The notes under the pieces: model-generated
What the model was told of the DNA's origin: nothing
Databases searched by the model: none
The model's input: only the letters and a program-made list of their open reading frames with translations
Part shown: positions 14,723-23,782 of the stretch, in pieces
How positions within the stretch are numbered: position 1 is the stretch's first letter
Layout of the letters: the number at the start of each line of letters is the position of its first letter
Origin: Paracoccus nototheniae
Lineage (GTDB): Bacteria; Pseudomonadota; Alphaproteobacteria; Rhodobacterales; Rhodobacteraceae
NCBI RefSeq assembly: GCF_004335005.1
Contig: NZ_RQRT01000039.1
Coordinates: 1-40,003, forward strand
Direction: 5' to 3'
DNA length: 40,003 bases
Translations under genes and position numbers: made by a program

Positions 14723-16918
14723 TCAGAACTCGTACATCTGAGCGGCGGCGTCGCCCCGGCCCGCGACCACGCGCAGGGGAACCGGCGCGTGATCCGCGCG
14801 TGCGGGGCGTGTCGTCCGGGCCGAAGGTGCGCGCGCGGCCCCGTTGACCCGAAAGCCCGAGATTTCGCGCATCAGATCCTCGGATCGCTGCTGCAGCGAG
14901 ACGGCGGCGGCATTCGCCTCTTCTGCGACGGCGGCGTTCTGCTGGGTGACCTGATCCAGATGGTTCACGCCGGCATTGATCTCGGACAGGCCGATGGCCT
15001 GTTCGCCCGCCGCCCGTGCAATCGCCGAGATCTGTTCGGACACCTCGCGCGCCCGGCCAAGGATCAGATCCAGGCTTTCCCCGGTCCGCCCCACCAGCGA
15101 CGATCCCGCCTTGACCTGCGTCGCACTGTCCGAGATCAGCTCCTTGATCTCGCGGGCCGAGGCCGAGGCGCGCTGCGCCAGCCCCCGCACCTCGGAGGCG
15201 ACGACGGCAAAGCCGCGCCCCGCATCGCCCGCCCGTGCGGCCTCGACCCCGGCATTCAGCGCCAGCAGGTTGGTCTGGAACGCGATGTCGTCGATCACGC
15301 CGATGATACGGGTGATCTGATCCGAGGATTTCTCGATCCCCTTCATCGCCGTCACCGCGTCGCGCACGATGGCCGAGCTGGTTTCGGCGATCTCGCGGTT
15401 CTGCTGGCTGGCCTGTTCGGCCTGCCGCGCCCGTTCGGCGGTCGAGCGGACGCTTTCGCTCATCTGGTTCAGTGCGGCTGCCGATTGTTCCAGCGTTGCC
15501 GCCTGCGTTTCCGCCCGACTGGACAGGTCGCGGGCAGCCGAGGTGATCTCGTCCGAGCCGCCCCGGACCTGATCGGCGACATCGGCGATGCGCGTGACCG
15601 TTCCCGACAGCGTCGCGATGACACTGTTGAAGGCCTTGCGCAGCGACTCATAGCCTTTGGGGAACGGATCGCTGGCCGTGCTGGTGATCTGCGTGGTCAG
15701 ATCGCCGCCTGCCAGACGGTTCAGCGCGTCGCCGATGTCGCGAACCACGCGCGCCTGTTCGGCCATCTCTGCGTCGCGCACGTCCGAGATTTCGACGGAA
15801 CGCTGGTCGGCCTCGGCCGTCTGGCGCTGGCGTTCGCGGGCGTTCTGCGACAGAACCGTCAGCGCGCGCGCCAATGCGCCCAGTTCGTGGCGATCTGCGG
15901 TGCCGGTAATGTCGACATCGTGGTCCCCCTCGGCCAGACGGCGGGTCTGATCCACCGTCCGGGTCAGTCCTTCGCCCAGCCCGCGCGCCAGCACCATGGC
16001 GATTGCGCTGCCCAGAAGAACGACCACCGCTGCCCCTGCCAGCAGCAGGATCGCGGTTTGTCTGGCCAGATCCGTGGCCTGCCCGTCAAGCACGGCCTTT
16101 GTGGACACCGCCGTCTCGCGGATCGCGTCCGACAGGGTCGCCGCCTCGGCCATGCTATCGGCGATCTGGATGCGTTGGGCATCCAGTGCCGGCTGCGCGG
16201 CGCGGATCGCGCCGACCACCTGCCAGTCACCGGCCAGCCCGGCCCTGATGCTGGCCAGAAGCGCGCGTGCCGGTTCGGGCCATCCGCCTCCTTCCAGGTC
16301 GGTCAACTGCGCCTGCAGGTCGCGCAGCGCGGCCTCGGCGCCGTCGAATCGAGCCTGATCGAGGCTGGTCAGATAGCGCTCGGTCCGCATCTGGACGGCG
16401 GACAGCGCCGCAGAGGCCTGCCATGCGGCGATCTGCTGCGCGCCATCGCTTGCCAGGGCGGCCAGCTGGTCGATCCGTTGTTGCAGACCATCCTGCAGAT
16501 TGTCCGAATTCCGCGCCTGCGCGATCAGGGCGGTCTGTCGGGTCGCAGCCTCGGTCAGGCTGCCCAGATCCTGTTGCTGGCGATCAAGAAGCACCAGCAG
16601 CTGGTCGGCTTCGGGGGCGCTTGCCTGACGGATCGTCTCGGCCCGGTGTCGCAGGGTCTGCATCGGTTGCGTCAGGTCGTCCGCACCGGCCTGTGCGCCC
16701 AAGCGGCTGAGCCGGTCGATTGCGGGCGCCGCCTCGGCGATGCCTTCGCTGACGGACGCCGCGGTCAGGGCCAGATCCGAGGCCTGCAGCATCTCGCTCT
16801 GGACGGTCCGCAGACTGTCCAGACGCGCCCAGGCCAAGGCGGCAAACAGCACCAGCATCAGTTGGATCAGGCTGAAGCTGATCCACACCTGCCGTGCGAT
16901 CGTTACGTTTTTAAGCAT
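14723..16918 (-). CDS. Methyl-accepting chemotaxis protein
   Basis: A 731-residue transmembrane chemoreceptor. Helix TM1 spans about residues 11-29, followed by a roughly 260-residue all-helical periplasmic domain whose size and composition suggest a helical bimodular (HBM) ligand domain. TM2 is at 290-311, a HAMP domain follows, a second HAMP-like segment lies at about 390-440, then the cytoplasmic signalling coiled coil with its conserved hairpin tip ([18 protein letters not shown], 547-564). There is no C-terminal NWETF-type tether for CheR/CheB. The start at 16918 has AAGGA upstream and TM1 immediately after; the longer frame would add a proline/arginine-rich leader. It follows cheB and cheD on the same strand. 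Ligand unknown; HBM receptors often sense organic acids. Confidence 0.9.
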   Translation of the reverse strand: MLKNVTIARQVWISFSLIQLMLVLFAALAWARLDSLRTVQSEMLQASDLALTAASVSEGIAEAAPAIDRLSRLGAQAGADDLTQPMQTLRHRAETIRQASAPEADQLLVLLDRQQQDLGSLTEAATRQTALIAQARNSDNLQDGLQQRIDQLAALASDGAQQIAAWQASAALSAVQMRTERYLTSLDQARFDGAEAALRDLQAQLTDLEGGGWPEPARALLASIRAGLAGDWQVVGAIRAAQPALDAQRIQIADSMAEAATLSDAIRETAVSTKAVLDGQATDLARQTAILLLAGAAVVVLLGSAIAMVLARGLGEGLTRTVDQTRRLAEGDHDVDITGTADRHELGALARALTVLSQNARERQRQTAEADQRSVEISDVRDAEMAEQARVVRDIGDALNRLAGGDLTTQITSTASDPFPKGYESLRKAFNSVIATLSGTVTRIADVADQVRGGSDEITSAARDLSSRAETQAATLEQSAAALNQMSESVRSTAERARQAEQASQQNREIAETSSAIVRDAVTAMKGIEKSSDQITRIIGVIDDIAFQTNLLALNAGVEAARAGDAGRGFAVVASEVRGLAQRASASAREIKELISDSATQVKAGSSLVGRTGESLDLILGRAREVSEQISAIARAAGEQAIGLSEINAGVNHLDQVTQQNAAVAEEANAAAVSLQQRSEDLMREISGFRVNGAARAPSARTTRPARADHAPVPLRVVAGRGDAAAQMYEF

Positions 16919-16997
16919 CGGGAATGTCCTTCGAAATACCTGTATGGGGGGCGGGCGGGCGCCGCGCCGGGAGGGTCGAGACCAGAGACGGCCGCCA

Positions 16998-17513
16998 TCA
17001 GAAAAGCTCCACATCCGGGGTCTGGGTGGGCATCGGGGTTTCGCGGACGGGCAGCATGGCAGCGCCCACGAATTGCAGCTGGACCCGGCCGACCACCGGC
17101 CACAGGCGGATCCGCCGGGCCTGAACGCCCCCAAGGTCGCGGGCGACCATGGCCACCCCCTCGGCCTGCAGGAAACGCTGCGCGGCCTCGGCGTTGCGCC
17201 TGCCGATATCGGGAAGGCCCGCCATCATCCGCGCCCCGCCGAACAGTTTGCTGCGCATCCGGCTGCGCACCGCGCCGCGCCGCATCAATCCGTTCAGAAG
17301 CTGTTCGATGGCTGCCGCGGCATAGCGGATATCGGTGCCGCCCGGTCCATCCTCGGGCAGCAGGAAATGGTTCATTCCGCCGATCCCGCGTTCGGGATCG
17401 AAGATGCAGGCCGACACGCAGGATCCCAGAATGGTCGTGATCACCACATCCGGATCGTCCGAAATCGCGTTTTCGCCCTGAACCACATGAATCACCTTGC
17501 CCGCCCGGGTCAT
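16998..17513 (-). CDS. cheD: CheD chemoreceptor glutamine deamidase
   Basis: A 171-residue CheD. The catalytic residues of the family are present with correct spacing: Thr26, Cys32 in ILGSC, and His49 in GGMNHF. CheD deamidates glutamines in chemoreceptors and helps tune adaptation. The ATG at 17513 overlaps the cheB stop codon (ATGA), so the pair is co-translated, and the receptor gene follows 79 bases later. The 40-residue tail after the core is slightly long and variable. Confidence 0.93.
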   Translation of the reverse strand: MTRAGKVIHVVQGENAISDDPDVVITTILGSCVSACIFDPERGIGGMNHFLLPEDGPGGTDIRYAAAAIEQLLNGLMRRGAVRSRMRSKLFGGARMMAGLPDIGRRNAEAAQRFLQAEGVAMVARDLGGVQARRIRLWPVVGRVQLQFVGAAMLPVRETPMPTQTPDVELF

Positions 17514-18475
17514 GCCGGAAACCTCATCCGGGCGGCGGGCAGGGGGCGCAGCAGCGCCTGACCGATCCGGGCCAATGGCATCACCTCGGCGGCGCCGCCC
17601 ATCTCGATCGCCATGCGGGGCATGCCCCAGACCACCGAACTGTCGCGATCCTGCGCGATCGTCAGCGCACCTGCGCGGCGCAGCGCGCACATGCCCAAGG
17701 CGCCGTCCGACCCCATGCCGGTCAGCAGCGCGGCGCGCAGGTCCAGACGTGCCGCCAGCCGGGCGCCGCTGTCGAACAGCATGTCGACCGAGGGGCGATG
17801 CCCCGACATCGCCGGACCTTCCTGCAGGCGCGTCCGCATTCCGCCGCGCAACGCCAGCCCAAGATGGCGTTCGCTGTCCGCGGCGATCACGATCACCCCC
17901 CGCTGCAGCCGTGTGTCGTCGCCGGCCGCGCGCACGCTGGCCATCAGCAGCTTGTCCAGCCTGCGAATCAGCCCTTCGGCAAAGCCTGGCCGGATATGCT
18001 GGACGACCAGCGTCGGCGGGCAATCCGAGGTGAAATCGCGCAGGACCGCCTCCAGCGCCGTGATGCCGCCGGTCGATGCGCCGATCAGGATCAGGTCCGG
18101 CGGCTGTTCATGGCTCGATTTCGCCACCGGGTTCGGTGCACCGGGCCGATTCGGCACCATATCGCACAGCAGGGTCGCGACCATCTGGTCGAGATCGGCC
18201 ACGCGGGCCAGCGTCAGTCCCGGCTGCGGCGGGCCATAGATGACCACGCGGGCGCCGGTGCGCGCCAGCAGATCGGCCAGGGCGGGAAAGCCCGACTGGA
18301 CGGCCAGCTCTGACGCGATGGCGACCCGGTCCGGCAGGTGACTGTGCGCCAGACGCCGCGCATCCGCCAGATCGGCGGCGCTGTGGATGCGGACGCCATG
18401 ATCCGCGCAGCGCCGGAATGCGGCATTGCGGCGCATGATATCAGGGTCGGCGATCAGCAGGACCGGTTTCGACAC
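17510..18475 (-). CDS. cheB: CheB methylesterase with degenerate receiver domain
   Basis: A 321-residue CheB. The C-terminal esterase is intact, with Ser134 in GASTGG, His160 in VVQH and Asp257 in GMGSDGALG, so it should demethylate and deamidate receptors. The N-terminal receiver-like domain (about 1-105) is degenerate: the acidic pair is reduced to ADPD, the position of the phosphoacceptor aspartate reads VAIASEL with no Asp, and no conserved switch lysine is visible. CheA control by phosphorylation therefore seems lost. The start is GTG at 18475 with GGAG 8 bases upstream. It is divergent from the main che operon and heads a cheB-cheD-receptor unit. Confidence 0.92.
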   Translation of the reverse strand: MSKPVLLIADPDIMRRNAAFRRCADHGVRIHSAADLADARRLAHSHLPDRVAIASELAVQSGFPALADLLARTGARVVIYGPPQPGLTLARVADLDQMVATLLCDMVPNRPGAPNPVAKSSHEQPPDLILIGASTGGITALEAVLRDFTSDCPPTLVVQHIRPGFAEGLIRRLDKLLMASVRAAGDDTRLQRGVIVIAADSERHLGLALRGGMRTRLQEGPAMSGHRPSVDMLFDSGARLAARLDLRAALLTGMGSDGALGMCALRRAGALTIAQDRDSSVVWGMPRMAIEMGGAAEVMPLARIGQALLRPLPAARMRFPA

Positions 18476-18639
18476 GGGACGTTCTCCAGCTCAGGCAGTG
18501 CCAGACCTATCGGAGGCAGGTTAAAAAATCGTTCTGCGCAAAAGACTTGATTGAATCGAATTGGATGTTTCCCGTCAGCGATTTCTTAAGATTCGTCTGC
18601 TAGCCCTAAGATCGAAGTCGCTATGAAGAGGTGGATGCC
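18476..18639. promoter_or_regulatory. Divergent promoter region of the two chemotaxis operons
   Basis: This 164-base AT-richer gap separates cheB (leftward) from the STAS-cheY-cheA operon (rightward) and must hold both promoters. It contains a TTAAAAAATCG tract at 18521-18531 and a TCTTAAGA palindrome near 18585. No clear sigma-70 or sigma-28 promoter could be assigned by eye. Confidence 0.5.
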
Positions 18640-18915
18640 GTGCATGCCTTGCCCCTGCCAGGGACGCTGGACCGAAAGGCCGCGTCAGAGCTTGCAAGAT
18701 TGCTGCTGGAATGTCGGGGCACGGATGCCGCGCTGGATGCCGCAGAGGTCGGACGCGTCAGCGCCCCGGCTCTTGAAACGTTGATCTCGGCCCGCAACCA
18801 GTGGCGGGCCGATGGCCGGACCCTGACTGTGATCAACCCCTCGCCCGCCTTCCTGGCCGGGATCGAGGGGTTGGGGGCCAGCATGAGGATGCTGCAGACG
18901 GGGGGGGCGACATGA
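18640..18915 (+). CDS. STAS-domain protein at the head of the che operon
   Basis: A 91-residue single STAS-like domain (anti-sigma-factor-antagonist fold). Similar small proteins often open alphaproteobacterial che operons; their role is unclear. The usual phosphorylatable serine of anti-anti-sigma factors is not obvious, but VGRVSAPALETLI occupies the corresponding place. I chose the GTG at 18640 because AGAGG lies 8 bases upstream; a GTG at 18631 is possible. Its stop overlaps the cheY start (ATGA). Confidence 0.75.
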   Translation: MHALPLPGTLDRKAASELARLLLECRGTDAALDAAEVGRVSAPALETLISARNQWRADGRTLTVINPSPAFLAGIEGLGASMRMLQTGGAT

Positions 18916-19280
18916 CCGTCAGGATCCTTGCCGTCGACGATTCCCCGACGATCCGGGCGCTGGTCGGCAAAGCGCTGCGCGGGGCCGGATTCGATGTGTA
19001 TCTGGCCTCGGACGGGGTCGAGGGGCTGGGTTGTCTGTCGGATGCGGATCCGCATCTGATCATCACCGACATCAACATGCCGCATATGGATGGCTTTGGT
19101 CTGATTGAAAACGTACGGGCCAGCGGCAGCCATGCGGATGTTCCGATCCTGGTCCTGACCACGGAATCGGGCGCCGATCTGAAGGCGAAAGCCCGCCATG
19201 CGGGGGCGACCGGCTGGATTGTCAAACCGTTCGAGGATGCGCGCCTGATCGCCGTCATCGACAAGGTTCTGGGGCGATGA
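18912..19280 (+). CDS. cheY: CheY response regulator (first copy)
   Basis: A 122-residue stand-alone receiver domain with all key residues: acidic pair Asp9/Asp10, phosphoacceptor Asp53 in ITDINMPHMDG, Thr83 and Lys105 in VKPF. It takes phosphate from CheA. Whether this copy or the second one binds the flagellar motor cannot be told; one may act as a phosphate sink. It overlaps the STAS gene by four bases and lies 3 bases before cheA. Confidence 0.93.
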   Translation: MTVRILAVDDSPTIRALVGKALRGAGFDVYLASDGVEGLGCLSDADPHLIITDINMPHMDGFGLIENVRASGSHADVPILVLTTESGADLKAKARHAGATGWIVKPFEDARLIAVIDKVLGR

Positions 19281-19283
19281 ACA

Positions 19284-21401
19284 ATGGATAATCTGGACGA
19301 ATTCCGCGAGATGTTCTTCGTCGAATGCGGCGAACTGCTGGAGGTTCTGGCCAGTGGCCTGCGCCAGATGGAGGATGCGGATCATGAAAAGGAAACCGTC
19401 CACGGCGTGTTTCGCGCCGTCCATTCGATCAAGGGGGGTGCGGCTGCCTTTGGACTGACCGATCTGGTCCAGTTTGCGCACCGGTTCGAAACGCTTCTGG
19501 ATCTGATCCGGTCGGATCGCATGGATCTGGCCCTGCCCGTGATGGCGCTGTTGCATCGCTGTTCGGACTGTCTGGCCGATCTGATCGAGGCGTCGCGGGC
19601 CGGATCGGATGCCGATCCGACCCTGACAGGCGGATTGCTGGCCGAACTGGACGCTTTGATCGAAACGGACGAGCCCAGTGACGAGGTGATCTCGTTCACC
19701 CCGCTGGCGCTTGATTTCGGCGATCCCCTGCCGGTTTCGGCGCCGCCTTCGGGCCTGCGCATCCGGATGAGGCCCTCGGCCGATCTTTATCGCTCGGGCA
19801 ATGATCCGGCGGCGTTGCTGTTGGCGTTGTCCAGACTGGGGCCCATGCAAGTGACCCTGATCGATGACGATGTGCCGCCGCTGGAGGCTTGGGACGCGGA
19901 CCAGCCCCATCTGGCCTGGGACATCCGTCTGGACGGTCCGGTGACCGAAGCCGACGTTCTGAGCGTCTTTGAATTCGTCGAGGATTGCTGCGGTCTGGTC
20001 ATCGACAGTCCCGCGCCTGATCCTGCCCCCGCCAGCCCGTTCCTGCAGTTGGGACCGTTGCTGGCGCTGGCGGATACTGGCCCGCCGGTCATGGCCGCCC
20101 CTGCCCCGGTAGCTGAAAAAGCCGCGCCTGCACAGGCGCCCTCGTCGCCGCCGTCTGCCCCGCCGCGCGCGGGGGGGGCCACGGCAGACAGCGCGGCGGC
20201 GCCGACCATCCGCGTCGGATTGGAGCGTGTGGACCGGCTGATGAACATGATCGGCGAACTGGTCATCAAGGAAGCGATGCTGTCGCAGACGATCCAGACG
20301 GCAGGTCTGCTGGAATCGCCGGATGTGGTCACCGGTCTTGAAGCGATCCGGCAACTGGCCGGAGAAATTCAGGAAAGCGTCATGGCCATCCGGGCGCAGC
20401 CCCTGAAGCTGGTGTTCCAGCGCATGCACCGCATCCTGCGCGAGGCGGCGGATGCGACCGGAAAGCCGGTCCGGATGGTGACCCTGGGTGAACAGACCGA
20501 GGTCGACAAGACCATGATCGAACGTCTGGTCGACCCCTTGACCCATATGATCCGAAACTCGGTCGATCACGGGCTGGAAGACAGCGTGACGCGTCAGCGG
20601 CGCGGTAAACCCGCCGAGGGCGTGATCACCCTTTCGGCGGCGCATCGTTCCGGTCGGGTGCAGATCGAGGTGTCCGACGACGGCGGCGGCATCAACCGCC
20701 CGCGAGTGCGCCAGATTGCCGAGGAACGCGGTCTTGTGGCCCCTGGCGCGATCCTGACCCCTGCCGAAATCGACCAGCTGCTGTTCCTGCCCGGTTTTTC
20801 CTCCAAGGACGAGGTTTCGGCCCTGTCCGGGCGCGGCGTTGGCCTGGATGTGGTCCGCCGCGAAATCATGGCGATGGGCGGTCGCGTCATGATCCAGTCG
20901 TCCGAAGGTCAGGGCACGACCTTTTCGATCGCCCTGCCGCTGACGCTGGCCGTGCTGGAAGGGATGCTGATCCAGCTGAGCGACCAGACCATGGTCCTGC
21001 CGATTACCGCGGTGCAGGAGACCCTGCAGCCCAATCGCGCGATGCTGCACGGCATCGGCGAGGGGACGCAGCTTCTGTCCAGCCGCGGCGAGCTGATCCC
21101 GATCGTCGATCTGTGCTCCGTGTTCGGCCTGCCCGCCAGCGAGTCGCTTGAATCGGCGGTGTTGATCGTCGTGGAAACCGACAGCCGGCAAAGGGCTGCC
21201 TTCCGGGTCGATGCGATCTTTGACCAGCGTCAGGTGGTGATCAAAAGCCTTGAACAGAATTACGGCCGGGTTCCGGGCGTTTCGGCGGCGACCATTCTGG
21301 GGGACGGTCAGATCGCCTTGATCATCGATCCCGAAGAAATCGTCCTTTCATTGTCAAACGACCATGGCCGGCAGATGGCCTCCATGGCGGCAAACGGGTG
21401 A
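19284..21401 (+). CDS. cheA: CheA chemotaxis histidine kinase
   Basis: A 705-residue full-length CheA. The P1 phosphotransfer domain has His47 in HSIKGGAAAFGL. A CheY-binding P2-like domain lies around 155-235, then a proline/alanine-rich linker, a P3 dimerisation helix pair, and the P4 ATPase with MIRNSVDHGLE (N box), DDGGGI (G1), GRGVGLDVV (G2) and GQGTTF (G3). The C-terminal P5 CheW-like domain covers about the last 140 residues. It phosphorylates the CheY proteins in response to chemoreceptors. It is third in the operon with cheW directly after it. Confidence 0.97.
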   Translation: MDNLDEFREMFFVECGELLEVLASGLRQMEDADHEKETVHGVFRAVHSIKGGAAAFGLTDLVQFAHRFETLLDLIRSDRMDLALPVMALLHRCSDCLADLIEASRAGSDADPTLTGGLLAELDALIETDEPSDEVISFTPLALDFGDPLPVSAPPSGLRIRMRPSADLYRSGNDPAALLLALSRLGPMQVTLIDDDVPPLEAWDADQPHLAWDIRLDGPVTEADVLSVFEFVEDCCGLVIDSPAPDPAPASPFLQLGPLLALADTGPPVMAAPAPVAEKAAPAQAPSSPPSAPPRAGGATADSAAAPTIRVGLERVDRLMNMIGELVIKEAMLSQTIQTAGLLESPDVVTGLEAIRQLAGEIQESVMAIRAQPLKLVFQRMHRILREAADATGKPVRMVTLGEQTEVDKTMIERLVDPLTHMIRNSVDHGLEDSVTRQRRGKPAEGVITLSAAHRSGRVQIEVSDDGGGINRPRVRQIAEERGLVAPGAILTPAEIDQLLFLPGFSSKDEVSALSGRGVGLDVVRREIMAMGGRVMIQSSEGQGTTFSIALPLTLAVLEGMLIQLSDQTMVLPITAVQETLQPNRAMLHGIGEGTQLLSSRGELIPIVDLCSVFGLPASESLESAVLIVVETDSRQRAAFRVDAIFDQRQVVIKSLEQNYGRVPGVSAATILGDGQIALIIDPEEIVLSLSNDHGRQMASMAANG

Positions 21402-21404
21402 CGC

Positions 21405-21875
21405 ATGCTGCAATCAATCTCGCATAATGTGGCTGGCAAAAGCGACGTCGTCGCCTTCAAGCTGGCCGATCAGGACTTCTGTATCGATATCGGGCTGGTG
21501 CGTGAAATCCGCGGTTGGACCCCCACCACGGTCCTTCCGCATGCGCCCGGCTATGTGAAAGGGGTCATCAACCTGCGCGGCGCGGTCGTGACGGTCGTCG
21601 ACATGTCGGCGCGCCTCGGCTTTGGGCCGGCGCAGCCGTCGCACCGGCATGTCGTCATCATCGCGATGCATGCCGGTCGGGTGGTCGGGCTGCTGGCTGA
21701 TCTGGTTTCGGATATCCTGACAATTTCCGATGACAGCATGCAGGGCGTGCCCGACATCGCCTCGAACCCCGCGCGAGAGTTCATTACGGGAATGATCACG
21801 CTGGAGGATGGCCGGATCCTGCGCAAGATCGATCTGGCACAGCTGCTGCCGGAAATCCGCGGATCCGACACATGA
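21405..21875 (+). CDS. cheW: CheW receptor-kinase coupling protein
   Basis: A 156-residue CheW domain of standard length. It has the family signatures VREIRGW, YVKGVINLRGAVVTVVDM and GLLADLVSDIL. It links receptors to CheA. It starts 3 bases after cheA and its stop overlaps cheR (ATGA), so production is coupled to both. Confidence 0.96.
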   Translation: MLQSISHNVAGKSDVVAFKLADQDFCIDIGLVREIRGWTPTTVLPHAPGYVKGVINLRGAVVTVVDMSARLGFGPAQPSHRHVVIIAMHAGRVVGLLADLVSDILTISDDSMQGVPDIASNPAREFITGMITLEDGRILRKIDLAQLLPEIRGSDT

Positions 21876-22735
21876 GCGCCGCCACCTCTGTCAGCGGACC
21901 GACGCTTAGCGCGCCACAGTTTCGCAAGATCGCGGATCTGCTGTATCACGACAGCGGGATCGTTCTGACCGAAGCCAAACGCAGCTTGCTGATTGCCCGC
22001 CTGAACAAGCGGCTGCGGGCCCTGAACCTGGCCGATTACGGCGCCTATTGCAGCCATCTGGACGGTCCCGATGCTGCGACCGAACGCCGTCATCTGCTGT
22101 CGGCGCTGACCACCAATGTCACGGCCTTTTTTCGCGAAAACCACCATTTCCGGTCGATGGCCGTGGATGTCCTGCCCCCGATGATCCGCGAGGCCCGGCA
22201 AGGCCGTCGGCTGCGCCTGTGGTCGGCCGCCTGCTCATCCGGGGAAGAGGCCTATTCCATTGCGATCACCCTGTTGGAGGCCTTCCCCGAGGCTGCTCAG
22301 AAGGATGTGCTGATTCTGGCCACGGATATCGACCCGCTGATGGTGGAACGGGCGAAATCGGGCCTTTACGGGGCCGATGCGATGCAGCCCGTCCCCCCTG
22401 CGCTGCGCGACAAGTATTTTGCGACCATCGATGCGGGCTTCGAGGCGCTCCCCGCAATGCGTCGCCTGATGCGCTTTGCCGAACTGAATCTGCACCATTC
22501 ATGGCCCTTTACGGGTCATTTCGACGTGATTTTTTGCCGGAACGCCGCGATTTATTTCGACGGCCCCGCACGCCAGCGCCTGTGGCACCACTTTGGCCAG
22601 GCTTTGGTACCGGGAGGGTCGCTGTATATCGGCCATTCGGAACGACTGGATGGTTCGGCCTGTCCCTATTTCGAGATCGCCGGAACAACTCATTATCGGC
22701 GCAACGATCTGCCGATCCCGGCCCTGCCAGCCTGA
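21872..22735 (+). CDS. cheR: CheR chemoreceptor glutamate methyltransferase
   Basis: A 287-residue CheR. It has an N-terminal helical domain (about 10-90, ending in LTTNVTAFFREN) and a SAM-binding domain with LWSAACSSGEEAYSI (117-130), ILATDIDPLMVERA and FDVIFCRNAAIYF. It methylates receptor glutamates and opposes CheB. No extra TPR tail is present. It overlaps cheW and is 11 bases before the second cheY. Confidence 0.96.
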   Translation: MSAATSVSGPTLSAPQFRKIADLLYHDSGIVLTEAKRSLLIARLNKRLRALNLADYGAYCSHLDGPDAATERRHLLSALTTNVTAFFRENHHFRSMAVDVLPPMIREARQGRRLRLWSAACSSGEEAYSIAITLLEAFPEAAQKDVLILATDIDPLMVERAKSGLYGADAMQPVPPALRDKYFATIDAGFEALPAMRRLMRFAELNLHHSWPFTGHFDVIFCRNAAIYFDGPARQRLWHHFGQALVPGGSLYIGHSERLDGSACPYFEIAGTTHYRRNDLPIPALPA

Positions 22736-22746
22736 CGGAGAATGCC

Positions 22747-23136
22747 ATGGCGATGAAATCTCAACTTCACATGATGGTCGTCGATGACATGACCATCAGC
22801 CGCTCGTTGATCGAGCAGGCGCTTGACTGGGCGGGACTGGTCAATGTGCAATACGAAGCCAATGGACAGGCCGCCTTTCGGCGGCTGGCGGCGGCACCGG
22901 TGCATCTGGTCATCTCGGATTACAACATGCCCGGGATGGACGGGCTGGCTTTGCTGGAGGCGCTGCGCCAGAATCCCAGCACACAGCGGATCGGCTTTAT
23001 CCTGATCACCGGCACGGCCACGCGCGAGATGATCGAGCGTGGCCAAAGGGCGGGCATGAACAACTTCATTGCCAAGCCCTTCACCAAAGAGGCGCTGCTG
23101 AAATGCATCGAAACCGTCACGGGAAAGCTGCAATGA
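22747..23136 (+). CDS. CheY-like response regulator (second copy)
   Basis: A 129-residue single receiver domain with a complete site: Asp13/Asp14, phosphoacceptor Asp58 in ISDYNMPGMDG, Thr88 and Lys110 in AKPF. Many alphaproteobacteria have two CheY proteins per che operon, one driving the motor and the other draining phosphate from CheA. The ATG at 22747 is the first in this frame; GGAGA lies upstream. Its stop overlaps the next small gene (ATGA), a candidate phosphatase. Confidence 0.92.
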   Translation: MAMKSQLHMMVVDDMTISRSLIEQALDWAGLVNVQYEANGQAAFRRLAAAPVHLVISDYNMPGMDGLALLEALRQNPSTQRIGFILITGTATREMIERGQRAGMNNFIAKPFTKEALLKCIETVTGKLQ

Positions 23137-23564
23137 CGCCCCCCGCGTCCAAGCCTGCCCTCTTTGCCTCGCAGAACAGCCGCCAGCGGGTGGATGATAA
23201 CAGGCCGAATGTGGTGCCCCTGCGGGATGTTCTGTCGCGCGCGGCGGATGAGGCGCGGCATGTCCATGGCGGATTGGCGGGCCTTGATGCCTGTCTGGGC
23301 GGTGCGCTTGGCAGATTGCCCCCTGATGTGCTGGCCATTCTGCAACAAACCGACCTGCTGCGGCAGGAGGCCGAGGGGCTGGCATTGTTCCTGCAGCATC
23401 TCGCAACCGATATTCTCCAGGCACAGACCTGCGATCCGGCTCGGGCGTTGGAAAGCCTGCTGTTGCAGGAGCAGCATTCGCGTCTGTCGGGGCAGTCAGC
23501 CGAAGGGGCGCCAGAACCCGAGACGGAAATCTGGTCGTCAGACCCGGCTCCGGGCGGAGGCTAG
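23133..23564 (+). CDS. Small CheZ/CheT-like protein, candidate CheY-P phosphatase
   Basis: A 143-residue protein with a disordered N-terminus (about 1-28), a helical middle (about 29-115) and an acidic, proline-containing tail. The helix QQTDLLRQEAEGL carries Asp74 and Gln78 as a DxxxQ motif, the catalytic signature of CheZ-type phosphatases. The gene closes the che operon in the same position as cheT in Sinorhizobium che operons. It starts by ATGA overlap with the second cheY, its most likely target. I did not recognise it by overall sequence, so the phosphatase role is inference from motif and position. Overlap and codon use leave little doubt that it is a real gene. Confidence 0.75.
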   Translation: MTPPASKPALFASQNSRQRVDDNRPNVVPLRDVLSRAADEARHVHGGLAGLDACLGGALGRLPPDVLAILQQTDLLRQEAEGLALFLQHLATDILQAQTCDPARALESLLLQEQHSRLSGQSAEGAPEPETEIWSSDPAPGGG

Positions 23565-23782
23565 AATGACCGCCGGTCGGACGCCAATCGCATTTCGGTG
23601 GACAATGTCAGTGCTTTTGGCATGGGTGCAGGCCCTGATCGTGACATGGGGCGGTTTTTTGCCCCGACCGTATGGGGCTTGCCTGCCCTTGCCTTCGCCG
23701 AACGGTCATCGACGAGCCCCAAAGGCCATCGGCTTGTCGGCACGCCCGCAGGATTTGCGGGCGTGCCGATGGCGGCAGTCAC
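23565..23782. other. Non-coding gap after the che operon
   Basis: Apart from the hairpin at 23738-23768, this 218-base stretch shows nothing I can assign. Short frames exist on both strands but lack ribosome sites or family resemblance. Confidence 0.4.
23738..23768. terminator. Strong 13-bp hairpin between convergent genes
   Basis: A perfect 13-bp stem, CGGCACGCCCGCA / TGCGGGCGTGCCG, with a five-base loop lies after the che operon and just past the stop of the leftward 53-residue gene. It is placed to end transcription from both sides. No T-run is seen on either strand. Confidence 0.65.

Noticed and set aside
14789..17440. An 883-codon open frame on the plus strand across the chemoreceptor
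   Set aside because: It is the antisense shadow of the receptor and CheD genes.
18521..18535. A possible CtrA site (TTAA-N7-TTAA) in the divergent che promoter region
   Set aside because: The sequence reads TTAA-N7-TTCT, only six of eight positions; this is not enough in an AT-rich gap.
18621..21191. An 856-codon open frame on the minus strand across cheY and cheA
   Set aside because: It is the antisense shadow of CheA and has no recognisable domain.
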